A program made the position numbers and the translations under genes. Below are positions 44,372 to 57,499 of a stretch of 64,000 bases of DNA, piece after piece. Within the stretch, counting starts at the first letter, position 1; each line of letters starts with the position of its first letter. Location: contig JAAOMT010000494.1 in the NCBI GenBank assembly GCA_016748015.1, positions 736,190 through 800,189 on the forward strand, read 5' to 3'. Source of the stretch: Geosiphon pyriformis (lineage: Eukaryota > Glomeromycota > Glomeromycetes > Archaeosporales > Geosiphonaceae). The notes below the pieces were generated by a model. That model saw only the letters and a list, made by a program, of their open reading frames with translations, was not told the DNA's origin and ran no database searches.

Positions 44372-44727
44372 CTACATTTACATGTTTTCAAGAAAAAATA
44401 GGTAAATGCCAACAAGTAATTTTTTATTCCAAGATGTTCAAATACTTAAAAATAAGGAAAGGGAGATTAGTGAAAAAAGAAGGATTGAAATGAAGTTGTT
44501 ATTTTATTTCTTTTTTTTCTTTGATTCTTACATGCTTTTCTACAGCTAAAAAATTTATCACTTATATAGCTATCAAAAGTAGTCAATAATCAGATCAACG
44601 ACTAAGTTAATGATTAGGTTAATAATTAGGTCAATGATTACTATCTAAAAATAGAGTGGCTAATTATATGACATCAGTAGCTAATACATGTAATAATTAA
44701 TAAGAAGTATAGATTTCAACCATAACA
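44372..44727 (-). repeat. A5: partial 5' LTR of a family A element, minus strand
   Basis: Matches A1 LTR from about 1831 to its outer end. It has a U3 array (about 44580-44640) and ends CATAACA at 44727. The inner half should lie beyond A4. Predicted duplications: CTAC (44372-44375) for A4 and ATAA (44728-44731) for A5. Confidence 0.8.
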
Positions 44728-46524
44728 ATAAATTGTTATGTGATAATGTTGTTTGCTAATTTACTATTAAGAATTAGCTTAATAACTTGGCCATTGACAT
44801 TGGCATTTGTATACATGGTTGTAATAAATTTGGTGTTAAAAGCAGCTTTACTAAATAATAAAGTTTCTGATTGTTTTTTTCAACTCAAATAAAAAGATAG
44901 TGATTAATAAGTTGTTTTTTGTAATGATTGCTGGTGGAATGTTATTGGTGAGTAATTGGGATTTGGTTTTTAGGTTGTTAGATAAGTTGTTTTTTGTTGC
45001 AGCCAAGAGGCTTAAATAATTCTGAAAATTTGGGTTTTAAGTATACTTACTTTCTGAATTTTTTGAGCATAATCCTAATATCTGGTTTAATAAACTAGAA
45101 ATTGGTTGGTGCATTGCTATTATTAATCTCCAATTTTGCTAAGTGTGAGTGATTTTCAGTCTTGAATTTTCAATTAATGTTGGCATAGTAATTTGTGGTA
45201 GAATTTGAATTTGTTGAAATTAATAAATTACTTGTGACTGTAGTTAATAGATTATTGGTGCTAAAATCTAATATATTGAAAGTAAATATATTGGTTGTTG
45301 TATTATTAGAGTGTAATACAGCTAATATTAGTATAATCTTAATAACAAATTATTGGTAAAATTCTGGGTTTTAAACCTGCAATTAGGGTTTCAATATTGA
45401 TTTTCCAATTATTAGTTATTAAATCTGAAGTGGCAATTTGCTTTTAAATAATCTTGTTTACTATAATGGTAACAATTATGTATTTTTTGTTACTATGGTT
45501 AATTTGATAATAACAATAATATTAAAACTAACTAATTTTGAAAGTAATTAAAATTTCCTGAATTGTTATAATATTGTGAAGACTGATAAATTGCTTGATT
45601 ATTAGTTAAGTATTTCTTTATTTTCTAATTAATAACTTTACCAAATTGAAACAATTTGGTGTTTAATTCAGATAATTTATTTATTATTAGGTTGATGATT
45701 TGAACATAATTGGCTTTAAGTTTAGCTAATTCGAAATCTTGAGTGTGTATAACTGTGTTTTAGAAAGTATTTGAATGTATTAAACATACTTATTGTAATA
45801 AATTATTGCATAATCTACAAATAAACTGGTTCAAAATCTGTGTCACTATAAAATAGTCAGCTTTAATTGCCTGAATTTGGCACAAATTTTTGTAAAAGCA
45901 TTCTAAGTAAGTGGTAACTGCTTTAGTATTACTTTATTTAATTATAATAAAACTAGTTAACAAGTAATTTAAACTATTATTATTATTGAAATACCATAAA
46001 AACACAGTTTTAAATACATCAAAATCTTAAGATTTGTTTACAAAATTCTAATACCATAAGTTAGCAATGTTTTATAAAAAGTAGAAAATTGCTTGAATTG
46101 CTTTGACATTGTTCTATCTATTGGCTGTAATAGTTTTTTCCATATTATTTAGTTATATTTGGATATTGTCTTCTTTACTAGTAAATTTTTCTAGTTTGGC
46201 AATAGATACATATATTATTGGTACAAGTTGTTGTTTTTGTAGTTGTTGTTAAGATTGTGATTATAGTGTAATAATTGGCACAACTGGTGAATTGATCATA
46301 ATAACTGAAAATAAGTTTTGCTAAAAAATAAAAGCAGAATTTAGATTGTTTAGATTTTATAGAGTTTAAACAATTAAAATTATAATTTCCAGATTAATTG
46401 GAATTGGGTTTTGATTATTATTTCTTTGATCTTTGTTTTCTTTTTTTTCTAATTTAGTATTTTTCCAATGATTAATAGATTCAAAATTTGGTTAAGGTAG
46501 TAGTAATCAAAGTCTTGATGTTAT
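44728..46524 (-). mobile_element. B5: heavily decayed B element (gag to protease), minus strand
   Basis: Read on the minus strand this aligns with B gag from about the AATTCC-ATTAGG position through capsid, knuckle and the start of protease. The other parts lie on the far sides of A5 and A6. No open frame survives; it is the most decayed element and the outermost host of the nest. Confidence 0.78.
44728..46524 (-). pseudogene. gag: B5 gag and protease remnant
   Basis: Recognisable minus-strand pieces: capsid end with a run like FELAKLKANYVQIINLIINKLSEL (about 45640-45760, given here in parts: FELAKLKANY and INLIINKLSEL), a decayed knuckle near 45420-45475, and the protease site near 44745 reading N-S-K where D-S-G is expected. 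Stops and A/T-biased changes are dense. No function remains. Confidence 0.75.
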
Positions 46525-47249
46525 TGTTATGATTAAAACTTATACTTTTTATTAATTATCACATGTATTAGCCACTAATATCACATAAATTAGCCACTCT
46601 ATTTTTAGAAAGTGATTATTGATCTGATCAATGACCTGACCATTAACCTGATTATTGACCTGATCATTGACTTAATCATTGATTTAATCATTAATCTAGT
46701 CATTAATCTGATCATTAACTACTTTTAACAGCTATATAAGTAATAAATCTCTTAACTGTAGAAAAGTATGTAAAAATCAAGGAAATCAAATAAATAAAAT
46801 AACAACTTTTATCTCAATCTTTCTCTTATTGCTAATTTCTTTTTCTCTACTTTTAAGTATTTGAACATCTTGGGATAAAAGATTACTTGTTGGTTATTTT
46901 CTACCCTTTTCCTGAAATGTGTAATTACAGCATTTGAAGATTATTAAATAAAATGTGACTGAAAAGTACATCTAATACCTGATATTGAATTCTAAGAGTG
47001 TTAACATGAGGCATAGAATTATACCAGGTGTGATTATTTGTTGACAGTATGGACTATTCCTCTACCTTCAAATTCCGGTTATTTTTAGAAAAGTACAGTG
47101 ACTGAGATATTTTATGAGACTGATCTTATATATTAAATCCTTACTTATTTAATTCACTCTTTGAAGTTAAATTCCCTTTAATTTTTTTTACCACCCTATA
47201 ATCCTGTTCTCTCTTGCTATCTGTTAGCTTGTTACTCCAACCTGTAACA
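46525..47249 (+). repeat. A6 5' LTR (725 bp)
   Basis: TGTTATGATT...CCTGTAACA. U3 array of 12-bp units at about 46614-46720 and TATATAA at 46733-46739. Confidence 0.92.
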
Positions 47250-47301
47250 TAAAAGTGGTGCTCTCTGTAAAATTGTCAAAATCCACTTTGTTTTCTATTG
47301 T

Positions 47302-48855
47302 ATGAGTGATTATTCATATCTGTTACAACAATCAGAAAAACACTTTGAAGCACATAACAAAAACAATCTAGACTTTATTGAACTCAATCTTTTGCTCTCC
47401 TGCTTGATTTGCTTCTTCATTGAAAAACAATTTAGCAAACAATTCCAAGACTTTTGGAACTGATTTCTGAATGAGCATTCAGCTAAAACCTACACAGTTT
47501 ATACAACTTATTACTTTGACCAAGCTTATTTTGAAGACAACTTTGAAAAAAAAAATAACAGTATCAATTAGCTCTTATATTCTACAATCTTTAAACAACA
47601 GCCCCCTGATTTCGAATATCTGAATCATCAAATTCACATTTGAATTGCCACTCATTAATCAACTAAAACTCCTCTTAAAACAGAAAAAGAAAGCTATCAA
47701 ACTGCTCTCATTTTTGATCTCTTTTCAAGTGAATCAGAACACTCTACACAAACAGTTACACCTAAACCAATGGCTTAAAACCTTCTGCAACAAAACATTC
47801 TAATCGCCCTTCAAGGTATACAGATTGCTTTAGGGTAAAGAAACAACACCCCATTATTATTATTCAGAGATAATGCCTAAGATCTAATCAAATGGCTGGA
47901 TGATTTTGAAAGAGCTGTCACAGCAAACTAATATGATAATAAATACAAGTTCTAAATTGTTGGTGGCTATCTCCAAAACTCTCCTGCTACTTGGTTTTCA
48001 CAAAAAACCAATGCCAATGCTCAGCAAAAAATTATTAGATAGACATCAGCAAATACTAGAGAAGATAACATCTCTTTTACTACCCAGTTTGAAACAAAAT
48101 TTAGAACTCTGATCTTGATATCCAAATAGTGCATGGAGTTAGAAAAAATAACTCAAGACCCAGGAGAAATAGTAACTGAATATGCTAAAGTCATTAAAAA
48201 ACTAATTAAGTATGTAGACTCTTATAGAAATTGAACAGAAGAGCAAAAGATTCATTCTTTCACAAAAAGATTGAGAACTGACTTCTCATATGCTCTTTGG
48301 CCCCTCCTGGCCCTGAAAAATAATCTCACAATAGATATGACCATTGAACTTACCCAGAGAATAGAAGACAACCAAAAAATGCACTTAAAATCTACTCTTT
48401 CAGTTTTTGCTTCTGCTTCTGCTATGGTTCCAGCCCCACAAATGACTGCTACCTCTTTTGTCACTCATCCTCAAGACCCCAATAAACAATTAATAGACAA
48501 ACTTACTGCTAACCTTGCTCAGCTATTAAAACCATTAGCCCAAGCAGTCAGAGACAACCAGCAACCCCAAAGACTCAGATTTGAACCCTGCTTCAATCAA
48601 CCCCAACAACTACCATATAAAAGACAACAAAATCGTGGCCCACCTGTGTGCTATTGCTGTGGACTAACTGAACACTTTTCCAGAGACTGTAACAATCTTC
48701 TATTGCTCCCTCCAGCTTTCAGAAATAATGACATCCAAAATAACAGACCCAACAATAATAATGTTTTCAATTAAAGACCCAATCATGCCAACATCAATTT
48801 CTTTGGAGAGAATCTCTTAGTTGAAGCTACTGTTTATTAGTCTTTAAACTGGTAA
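47302..48855 (+). pseudogene. gag: A6 gag with CCHC knuckle
   Basis: ATG at 47302 (MSDYSYL). One frame throughout to LNW-TAA at 48853-48855, with many TAA/TAG/TGA stops replacing Gln and Trp codons (for example 47461, 47569, 47776). The last 160 codons from 48271 are nearly open, including CYCCGLTEHFSRDC at 48649-48690. Confidence 0.87.
48843..48849 (+). promoter_or_regulatory. A6 candidate -1 frameshift site TTTAAAC
   Basis: Codons TCT TTA AAC TGG TAA in the gag frame; a -1 slip enters the frame of the protease (48939-49826). Same position and phase as A2 4539-4545. Confidence 0.7.
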
Positions 48856-50157
48856 GTGCATCTTCAAAAGGTGAGAGTGCAAGCCAATCAGAAAAAAACC
48901 TCTTTTATGCTTTTAACCTAACTGATGATGATTATAACATGAATAAATTAGCAATCAACACTTTTAAATCAACAAGAAAGAAGATAAAAGCCAAGGTTAA
49001 TTTCGTTCTAGATTCAAAGAAAGCCTCTACATCAACTGTTGATAACAATGAGCTGCTAAAGACTAAAGTTTTTAAAAATCCTCCAAAGTTGGAACTCCCA
49101 GAAATTGTACAAAAATCTGGACATTATTCTGTTGTTAAAAATCTCATGGAAACCCCAGTTCACATTACATTTGGTCAATTAATGATTCATCTACAGTTAA
49201 GAAAAAATCTTTACAAATTATTAATATCAATAAAGAAGACACCAAAAACCAACAAGCACCTTCATCAAGCTGGACTTGCTGACAACAACAATATCACTTC
49301 TCTGATTTGTAAAGCCCAAGTGGCTGGCTACTTTATTGATTTGATTCTAGACAGTAGATCATCTATTAGTGTAATTGCCAAACACTTTTTGGAAGCCATT
49401 GGAAGAAAAATTGATGAACTTTTTATCCAGCCAATGACCAATGTACATGGTAACAAAAAGAAAGCCCTAAATATAGCCAAAGCTATTCCTGTCTGCATCA
49501 ATGATATCAGCATTAAAACTGACATGGAAGTATCTAAAGCAAAAGAGTACATCATAATTGTTGACAATAAGTGGCTTAAAAAAGCTAAAGCACTACTTGA
49601 CTATGAGCTTTGTGAGCTAATCATCAGATGTGGTAAAAAGCCTATTGTAATTAAGTGCCAACATTGGACAACTTTTCCAGTACTCAAACAGAACCAAGAA
49701 GAAGAACAATCAGATGAATCAAATGATAATAAGAGTGATAATGAAGATCAAGAAGAACAAGAAGAAACTGCTAAACTTGTCTATACTATCTTTCACCAGC
49801 AATGGCAAGCTACTGAACAATATTAAAGCTGACAAAAAAAGAATCATAGTAAATGGCAAGCTGATCTGCTGGCCCTACTATGATATCTTCAGAAGAATTT
49901 TTGACAGAAAACCTAGCAAAAAACCAAATACAATTATTGGTGGCATGGTTCTTGTGCACAATGCTGGTGTAATAAACCTTTGTATTTACCAAGTAATAAA
50001 TGCAAATCCTGCCTAATCTATTACAAAGATTGGGAACCAATTAGCTTAATACCTTGAAAAAAACTTAAAGAAGTACAAAAGTTCTTTGAGAATAAACCAT
50101 CTGAAATCTAATTACTAATTGTAGAATGAAGAGAACCTTCCTCTAAAAAAAGAAAAT
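48850..50157 (+). pseudogene. pol: A6 protease and following region
   Basis: A 295-codon stretch (48939-49826) is open in the -1 frame: Lys-rich start, KLELPEIVQKSG, then VAGYFIDLILDSRSSISVIAKHF, where D-S-G is D-S-R, and a VDNKWLKKAKALL segment. The acidic tail ends at 49826 after a shift near 49800; the Cys-bearing region follows in another frame (49850-50016). Retropepsins cut Gag-Pol; this one should be inactive. Confidence 0.85.
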
Positions 50158-51533
50158 TAGACATTAAAAATCTGTTGGCTAGAAATAGCCCAGTTATTTC
50201 AAAAGAAGATAACACCTCTGGACACACTTATATGATACAACATATCATTATCACTAAGAAAACTCATCTCATTTATTTAAAGCCTTATCAATCTAATTGA
50301 TACAATGATGAATTTATCAAGAAAAAGATAAACCAGATAAAAGATCTTGGATTCATATAAAAAACCAAGAGTGAATAGACTTTTCCAGTTGTAGTAATAT
50401 TCAAGAAAGATAGAATCCTATGCTTCTGTGTTGACTACTGCCAACTAAATGTCATCACTATAAAAAATATGTACACACTTCCCAAAATTGATGCAATGCT
50501 AGATAAATTCAATGATGCTGCTTTCTTTTCAACCATTAACTTAACTGCTGAATTCTGGCAAGTAGAGATGGATCCAGAAAGCAAAAAAAAAACTGCTTTT
50601 ATCACCAAGTATGGCACCTATGAATTCACAGTTATGTTTTTTGGTCTTACCAATGCTCCTTCCACTTTTCAATGCCTAATGAATAAAGTGTTTAAATTAG
50701 TAAAAGAAAACTTTGTTCTGGTTTACTTAGACAACATAATAGTATATTCAAAAACCTAGGATAAATACTTTGAACATTTACAGAAGGTTTTTGACCTGCT
50801 CTAAAATGCTGGCCTTAAGATCAACCCAATTAAATCTTTTTTTGGATGCCAATCCACCCAGTTTTTTGGTCATTTTATTACAAAAAATGAAATCTTCTCT
50901 GATTCAGCTAAAATTGAAAAAGTTCAAAACATTAGACAACCAATAAATGTTCCTAAACTATGCTTTTTCCATGGTTTGGCCTCTTATTATCACAAATTTA
51001 TCAAAGATTTTTCCAAAATTGTCTTTCCTTTCAATCAGCTACTCAGAAAAAATATCAATTATTACTGGAGTATTTATCAACAAAAAGCTTTTAAAATTCT
51101 GAAAGAAAAACTTGTTACTGAACCAATTTTTAAGCAACCTAATCTGAACCAACCTTTTATCTTCTATACTGATACATTTGGTTATAGACTTAGTGCTGTT
51201 TTTTCACAGAAAAATGAAAATAGCAGAAAACATGCCATAGTATATACCAGTAGATCCCTCACATCAGCAGAAAAGAACTATTCAATTACTAAACAGGAAT
51301 ACTTACTAGTAGTTTGGACTACTAATTACTGGAATCAATATTTTCTAGGCACAAAATTCTTAGTGGTAACAGATCATTAAGTCTTGGTTTGACTGTGCAA
51401 TAAAAAGAAGCTGGAACACAAAAAAATAACTTACTGGATACTCTACTTAGATAAATTCAACTATAACATTCAACATTATAAAAGAGCAAATCATTAAAAT
51501 GTAGATGTTTTTTCTAAACTTACCATCCAGTAA
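50158..51533 (+). pseudogene. pol: A6 reverse transcriptase and RNase H
   Basis: RT: FSTINLTAEFWQV (first Asp changed to Asn), FFGLTNAPSTF, and YLDN (about 50725) in place of YLDD. RNase H: YTDTFGYRLSAVF and VVTDH. Ends TIQ-TAA at 51531-51533 as in A2. Confidence 0.88.
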
Positions 51534-52073
51534 CAGTACAACCTTTCAAACCAAACCAACTTAATTATTAGTAACTCTTTCACAAACAAACACAATAATA
51601 AACTTGGACAACTATTCTGCCTTAATAGAATTTTTGGGTAAAGAACAATACTCACCAGAATACACTTGACAGCAAAGAAAACATTTGCATAAACAATTAA
51701 ATTTCTATTTGATCTGCCAAAACCAGTTATATAAAAAAAACAGAAAAGATCCTAACTGTCCCCAAAAAGTCATCAAATTTGAAGAAAGAGAAATAGTAAT
51801 ATACAATATGTACACTGATCCATTAGTTAGACACTTTGGAAAAACAAAGACAATTCAAAAAACTTTAGCTTATTATTATTAGCCTATCTTGGAAAAAGAC
51901 ATTACTGAATACATCAAAACCTGTAACATCTGTCAAAGAAGAGGCAAACCCAATTGCAAAGAAGATATCCATCCAATCTCTGTTGGTCAATCATTTAACA
52001 GAATTGGTATAGATGTTGTTAGACTTTTAACAATAACTTCTGATGGTAACAAATATATTATTACAACTACCAA
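51534..52073 (+). pseudogene. pol: A6 integrase N-terminal part, cut by B4
   Basis: H-H-C-C domain (YTDPLVRHFGKTK...CNICQRRG, 51800-51945) and first core Asp in IGIDVVRLLTIT (about 52008). The frame is interrupted by the B4 LTR at 52074. Confidence 0.87.
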
Positions 52074-52910
52074 TGTTATTTATAAATAAAAAAAAACAGA
52101 TATAGAAAATAGCAGACCAATAAGAGAATAGTATTTAGCACATGAGCACATTGCTTAGCAATGTGAAGCAATGTCAGAAAACACAGCATATTACTTAGCA
52201 ATATGGAGCGATATTAAAAAATTAGAGCACATCACTTAGCAATATAAGCATTGCTCAAAAAATCATAGCACATTGCTCGAGAATGTGAGCAATCTTATAG
52301 AACATCAATCATATATATATAGCAGTAACAGTAGAAGTAGAAAAAAAAAAAGAAAAAAAAAACAATTAGTTAGAAATCTTCCATTCACAAATAATAAATA
52401 AATAAATTATTTACTATCCAAATCCACTCTCCACTATTAACACTTCATATTGATAGTTATTGATACATAACTATACTGGACCAATAGTTTTTGATCATGG
52501 CTATTGATGGAATACTAACATGTTCATTGCCTTGGCTTATTTTTATGTTATTTCTTTTATTTTCTTGTCTTAATTGTTGTTATTACTAACTTTATTGAGG
52601 ATTAACATACAGAGTACTAACATTAGAATATAGCACTGGTAAAAAACCCAGAAATAAGGGTAGAACACTCAATTAAGGTTAGCTTACCAGGAAAAACACT
52701 GGCCATCATGCTAAGAAAAAAATTGATAAAACTGCGGTTTTGGGAAGCTACAAATAAAACTATTACTACTGAATCTCTGTTCATTATACAAAAAACTCAA
52801 CCAAAACCTTCAGATAAATCCATCTTCAGATTTCTATCATTGACAACAGCCTTAAGCACCAAGTTACAGGTTTGTTATTTACTCCAACAACCAAGTAATC
52901 ACCTGTAACA
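52074..52910 (+). repeat. B4 5' LTR (837 bp)
   Basis: Begins TGTTATTTATAAA, ends CCTGTAACA. U3 array with ATTGCTTAGCAAT-type units at about 52140-52300 and a TATATATA run near 52313. Confidence 0.88.
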
Positions 52911-52912
52911 TT

Positions 52913-52929
52913 TGGTGCTTTCTGTAAAG
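52913..52929 (+). promoter_or_regulatory. B4 primer-binding site
   Basis: TGGTGCTTTCTGTAAAG, two bases after the LTR; matches B2 except for one base. Confidence 0.58.
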
Positions 52930-52970
52930 TATAATCTTACAGAGAACCAGCACCAACAAATAAATCAACA

Positions 52971-55370
52971 GTGACAAAATCAGAAAGTATAAGAGCAAAC
53001 TATTTAGGATTCACAAAATTCTTATTTCAACACTACTGTCAACACTTGGAATTGAACCACAATCAGATATCAGCAGAATCAGCCTTTAATTTCTATGTTA
53101 ACAAAAGAATTGCCTATTTGTTAGGAACACCAGTAAACACTGAATCAGTGAAAGAAACTTTTTACCACAAATTAATCCAAAACACCAGCTTACCAACAAA
53201 TTATAATTTCACATCCATTATTACTAAGATTAATAAAGAAATTAAACATCACACACAACAAAGATACTCAATTACTTATGCCAGTAAAGGCAAAGGAAAA
53301 TTACAAACACCAGCAGTAACACCTTAATGGATCTAACCACTTACTTGGAAGAAACACAGAATTGAATTACCTACAAATTCATCATATCATTATACTCCTG
53401 GAAGTGCCATCAATATTGCATCAGTAGGCGTGTCTATATCAAATATGACATCAACATTTAGACAATTTCCATTTCAAAGTAAACAAAGGAAAGAAGATCT
53501 ATTAGAACCATATGGCGCGTACTTCAAGGAATTCAAATCAAGATCATCAACACCATCAGGAGTTTGATTACCACCACCTCAACCAGATTTTGGAATTACT
53601 AATCTGTAGGAACCAACTGAATTGGAAAAAGAAGAAGAAGAGGAAGAAGAATCTGAAGATCAAGAATTTATTTACCAGAACCTGATTACTGAGAACCTGA
53701 ATATTAGAACCCTGAATTTTCAGATTCAGCAAGATCAAAATCTAGAAAATCCAGAAATCAAAACTCTGCCAAATCAGAACAACCAAAACCCCAAATTAAT
53801 TAATTAACAAAACTTATCTCCAAATATCATCATCAATCAGCCACCAATTGAACTGATTATTGAACTGATTCAACAACAGCAAATATCCTTTCAACAGCTA
53901 TCACTATAGCAACTTATCCAGCAACTGGGTTAACAACTGCAATAATAGCTTCAACTACCAATACAACAACAACAACCGATTGTGCCAATGGCTTTGGCAC
54001 CAATCACAAAACTTGAGAAGTTCACCAGTAAAGAGGACAACACCTAGGCATGAATCAATGACATTGCCAAAGCCATTACTGCAAATAATTAGGATGACAC
54101 AAGAACAATGTAAGTCATCCCATATTTCCTAAAGAATACCACCAACTCATAGTATTATAGCTTAGCCCAGAAACCTCAAAATTTTAATGCATTTAAAATA
54201 GAATTCCTAAAATATTTCAGTAATAATAACAGCATCAATCATCTGGCAAGTACTTTTACCACCCTAAAGCAAGGAGACACAGAAGCAGTCACCACTTACT
54301 TGAGATGCTTCCACAGAAATCTGCACCAAATCCAAGCTATCCAAGCTGATTACTTTACAGTGCCACAAATCTTAAATCAGTTCATCAGAGGCTTATGCAG
54401 CAGTATCCTCCAATGAGTACATCCAATACATTCAGTAGACCTTCCTACTGTAGTCACTTATGCTAGAGATTTTGAAACTGCTGAGTTAGAAGCCAACCAT
54501 GCCCAAGCTGTGAATTTAGTAATGAATAGATCATCTGACTTGGATTCTAAACTGAAACAATTCAGTAATTTCATTAATCAAAAATTAGAGAGATACTTAG
54601 CTGACAATTGCTCAATTTATTAGTCTCCTCAATAACATAATAATCAGAAAAACATGAATTATTTCCAAAATCAGTCATGTCCATCATCATCAACAAATCA
54701 GCCATAGCAACAAAAAATGCAAATCTGCCACAACTGTGGTAAACAAAGTCACATTAGAGCCAATTGCTGTGCTTATAGTAACTCATGATTAGAAAATCAA
54801 TATTGGAATCTTGATCACCAGTTCCCAACTCCAAATCATTACTCGAATCAAAATCAATATCAATCCGCTTACCTGCCAATAACACTGCCAATTTATCAAA
54901 CACTGATATATTAACCTCAATTATATCAACTGCAGTCATCTATAATATATTAACCACAACCACAAATAGTCTATCAACCACAACAATTAATTCAAACACT
55001 GTCCCAAAACCCATTTATGATAACATCCAGAAACCCCAGATCCCAAGTAACCCAAAACTAGAAATTGGTGATAGTGGTTCACCAATCAATCCCCAGTTTA
55101 TCAAATCAACCATTAGGATTATGCCAATAGAGTTCAAGAACTGGATATAACCAAAACCTGAGTTCTCAGAACTACTTAAGTTTTCTGGTTACCCCAGAAA
55201 ATGCTACATTCAGCAAACAGGAAACCAACCAGAAGCCACTTACCTGCAACATTTCACTAGCTGCCAGCACTAAAGATGAATTACTTGCTACCATATTCCC
55301 ATTTAAACTTAAGGAAATCACATCAGTTTTATTATTCAGTGGAGCTGCTCTGGACACCAAACCAATAACC
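52971..55370 (+). pseudogene. gag: B4 gag, GTG start, with CCHC knuckle
   Basis: GTG at 52971 begins (M)TKSESIRANYLGF; the first 118 codons are open. A Glu-rich segment (53622-53660) and Gln-rich linker lead to a capsid domain (about 53990-54620) with several stops. TAA at 54633-54635 occupies the place of the TGA shared by B1-B3 and C. Knuckle CHNCGKQSHIRANC is at 54726-54767. Confidence 0.86.
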
Positions 55371-55830
55371 ATGATGTATACTGATGCCAAAGTTGATGGT
55401 CAGTATATCAAACTGATCTTAGATTGTAGATCAGTTGGCAGCATTATCACCAAACAACTTATGGATCAATTAGGTTGTCAAGTTGACTGAACTGCCAGTG
55501 CAAGAATCATCACAACCAATGAAGCAACCAAAACTCCTATTGGCAAGATTGACAACTTCTCTTTTGAAGTCAACAGCATCATAGTCTCTATCAAAGTTTT
55601 GGTAATAGAAGCCACTCAATACCAAGCACTAGTTGGTAATAACTGGCTCACTAAAACAAATGCCATACTGGATTGGACAACGCAAGAGCTCCAACTCAGC
55701 CAAAATGGTTGACATACACATGTACCAGCCATGTACAGCCACTTTAAAACCATCAACACACCAGCACCACTTATTAAGTTTAAGAAAGAAGAGAAAAAAC
55801 CTACCTGGAAAGTCTATTAAGTCTTGTGGG
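55371..55830 (+). pseudogene. pol: B4 aspartic protease
   Basis: MYTDAKVDGQYIKLILDCRSVGSIITKQL: D-S-G is D-C-R. Then IGKIDNFSFEVNS and EATQYQALVGNNWL. One TGA near 55488. Confidence 0.86.
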
Positions 55831-56089
55831 CTGACAATGACCACAATAAACTACTACCAATACTCTGTTGGGAGACAATGACAATAAAAAAGGAAAACAA
55901 AGAAAAGAACATATCTGGAGAACTACTGTCGATGCTTGAACCAATGACAGCCAAAGTGAGTTGCTACCAACAATAAGCTGGGAGGAAAAAGGGAAAGAAA
56001 AAGAAAAAGAAAAAAATGTACCTGGAGAAATTAAACCCACAAAAGACACAACCAAAGGATAGACAAGCTCATACTCCATTCGCCAGCTG

Positions 56090-56750
56090 CTATTACAGCC
56101 ACCATTTATTTCACTTAAATGCAAAGACTGTGGAAAAAAACTCTTTTCCATGGGAGTATGAATCGTGCCAGATGAAGACCATTGAATGTGAACACATTAT
56201 TATTGCAAACTGTGCTATTGCGAATGCTATGGATATTCAAAACACCAAGACAAGTGGGACAACAAACCATGTCTCACTTGTGGTAAACAGCTACTTGATG
56301 AAAGGATGTGGAATGACATTCCTAGTTGAGGAGGAACATGTGACACTTCATGCCAGTACATAATTCTCATTAGTAACTGGGTGAGTTGTAGCATGCCCAT
56401 AACAGCAGCTTAACAGAGAGCAATTAACCAATTGGATGACTACCCACACAATGAGGATGAGATCTGGCAAATGGCAAATGCCAAAGTTCAAGGAGCCATG
56501 CCCAGTGAAATTTTAAAAGTTAAAAACAACCCATCTGAACAAGTTGACATTATTCTTGTTCCAAATCCAGATGCTTTTCTCGACATAAAAACCAATCCAG
56601 AAGACTTCCATGAGCATTACCAAAACTTGGCGCCCACCAGAGAAGAACAGAAAGAGTGTTTAGCACAGCTAAACACTTGATTATGTGACTACTGTTTAAT
56701 TCTATATGACTTTCAATATTGTAATGAGTGTGACCTTATTTACAACCCAC
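56090..56750 (+). pseudogene. B4 cysteine-rich region
   Basis: LKCKDCGKKLFSMGV (about 56116), HYYCKLCYCECYGYSKH (about 56199), CLTCGKQLL (about 56274), CDTSCQY (about 56338), then LCDYC...CNECDLIYN (56682-56746). The order is the same as in B2, B3 and C. Confidence 0.72.
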
Positions 56751-56758
56751 CAATCCAC

Positions 56759-57480
56759 ATGATCTACACAATCCCAGAAGAAAAAGAACTAATCAGTAGC
56801 TGCACATTAGAATCAGAATCAATTTTCAATCCCAACTCAAATCCTAACAACGATAATGATAAAAATAATGGTTCCAGCTCTGTTCAAAATAGCAATAACA
56901 ATGACAACAATTCTAACTCAGATTCAAACTCCAATTCAAACTACAAACAATATATTGCACTCCTTGACCTCACCAAGAAGCAGGAACTAAAATGGTTTAG
57001 CAACAATAATGAAAGTATCATGCCAGAACATGCGCATAATACTGATGCAGAGTTTGATCTGAAATATCCTGGAAAAGATGCTATCAAATTGGAACCACAT
57101 TCATGTACTTGCATTGATCTAAAAATAGCACTGGGAATTCTAGCAACCACAATGGTTCAACTAGCATCTAAGAGTAGTCTAGCAAAAAGAGGAATTAACA
57201 TCAGAGGAAGAATAATTAACACAGGATATGTGGGAAATATCATTGCTATGCTATAAAATGATTCAGAAAAAACCTATGTAATAGAGCCAAACAAAAAAAT
57301 AGTGCAGACAATATTTCTGCCTCTGGTCAAAATAGCTCAGTTAGTATCAATAGGAAATAGGAAAGAATTAGGAATAACAGCAAGAGGAATACAGAGATTT
57401 AGATCAATAGGTAGAGTAGATATATCAGTTAATATAGTGGAAGAAGAGATTATTGACAAGGGAAAAATTATCTTTACCAG
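56759..57480 (+). pseudogene. B4 acidic linker and dUTPase domain
   Basis: Open from 56759 to a TAA at 57254-57256, then on to about 57517. Motif I AEFDL (Gly changed to Glu), II SKSSLA, III IINTGYVG with catalytic Asp changed to Asn, IV KKIVQTIF and V ARGIQRFRSIG. Probably inactive. Confidence 0.8.
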
Positions 57481-57499
57481 TCAACTAATTTCATTCCAC

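Larger units (their letters stand above)
46525..52073 (+). mobile_element. A6: family A element, plus strand, cut by B4 in integrase
   Basis: 5' LTR 46525-47249, then gag, TTTAAAC, protease, RT, RNase H and part of integrase. B4 starts at 52074, so the end of A6 should lie right of the window. Left neighbour is B5. Confidence 0.9.

Noticed and set aside
44188-44415. 75-codon minus-strand frame across the A4/A5 LTR junction
   Set aside because: It spans two LTR fragments; it is not coding in any intact LTR here.
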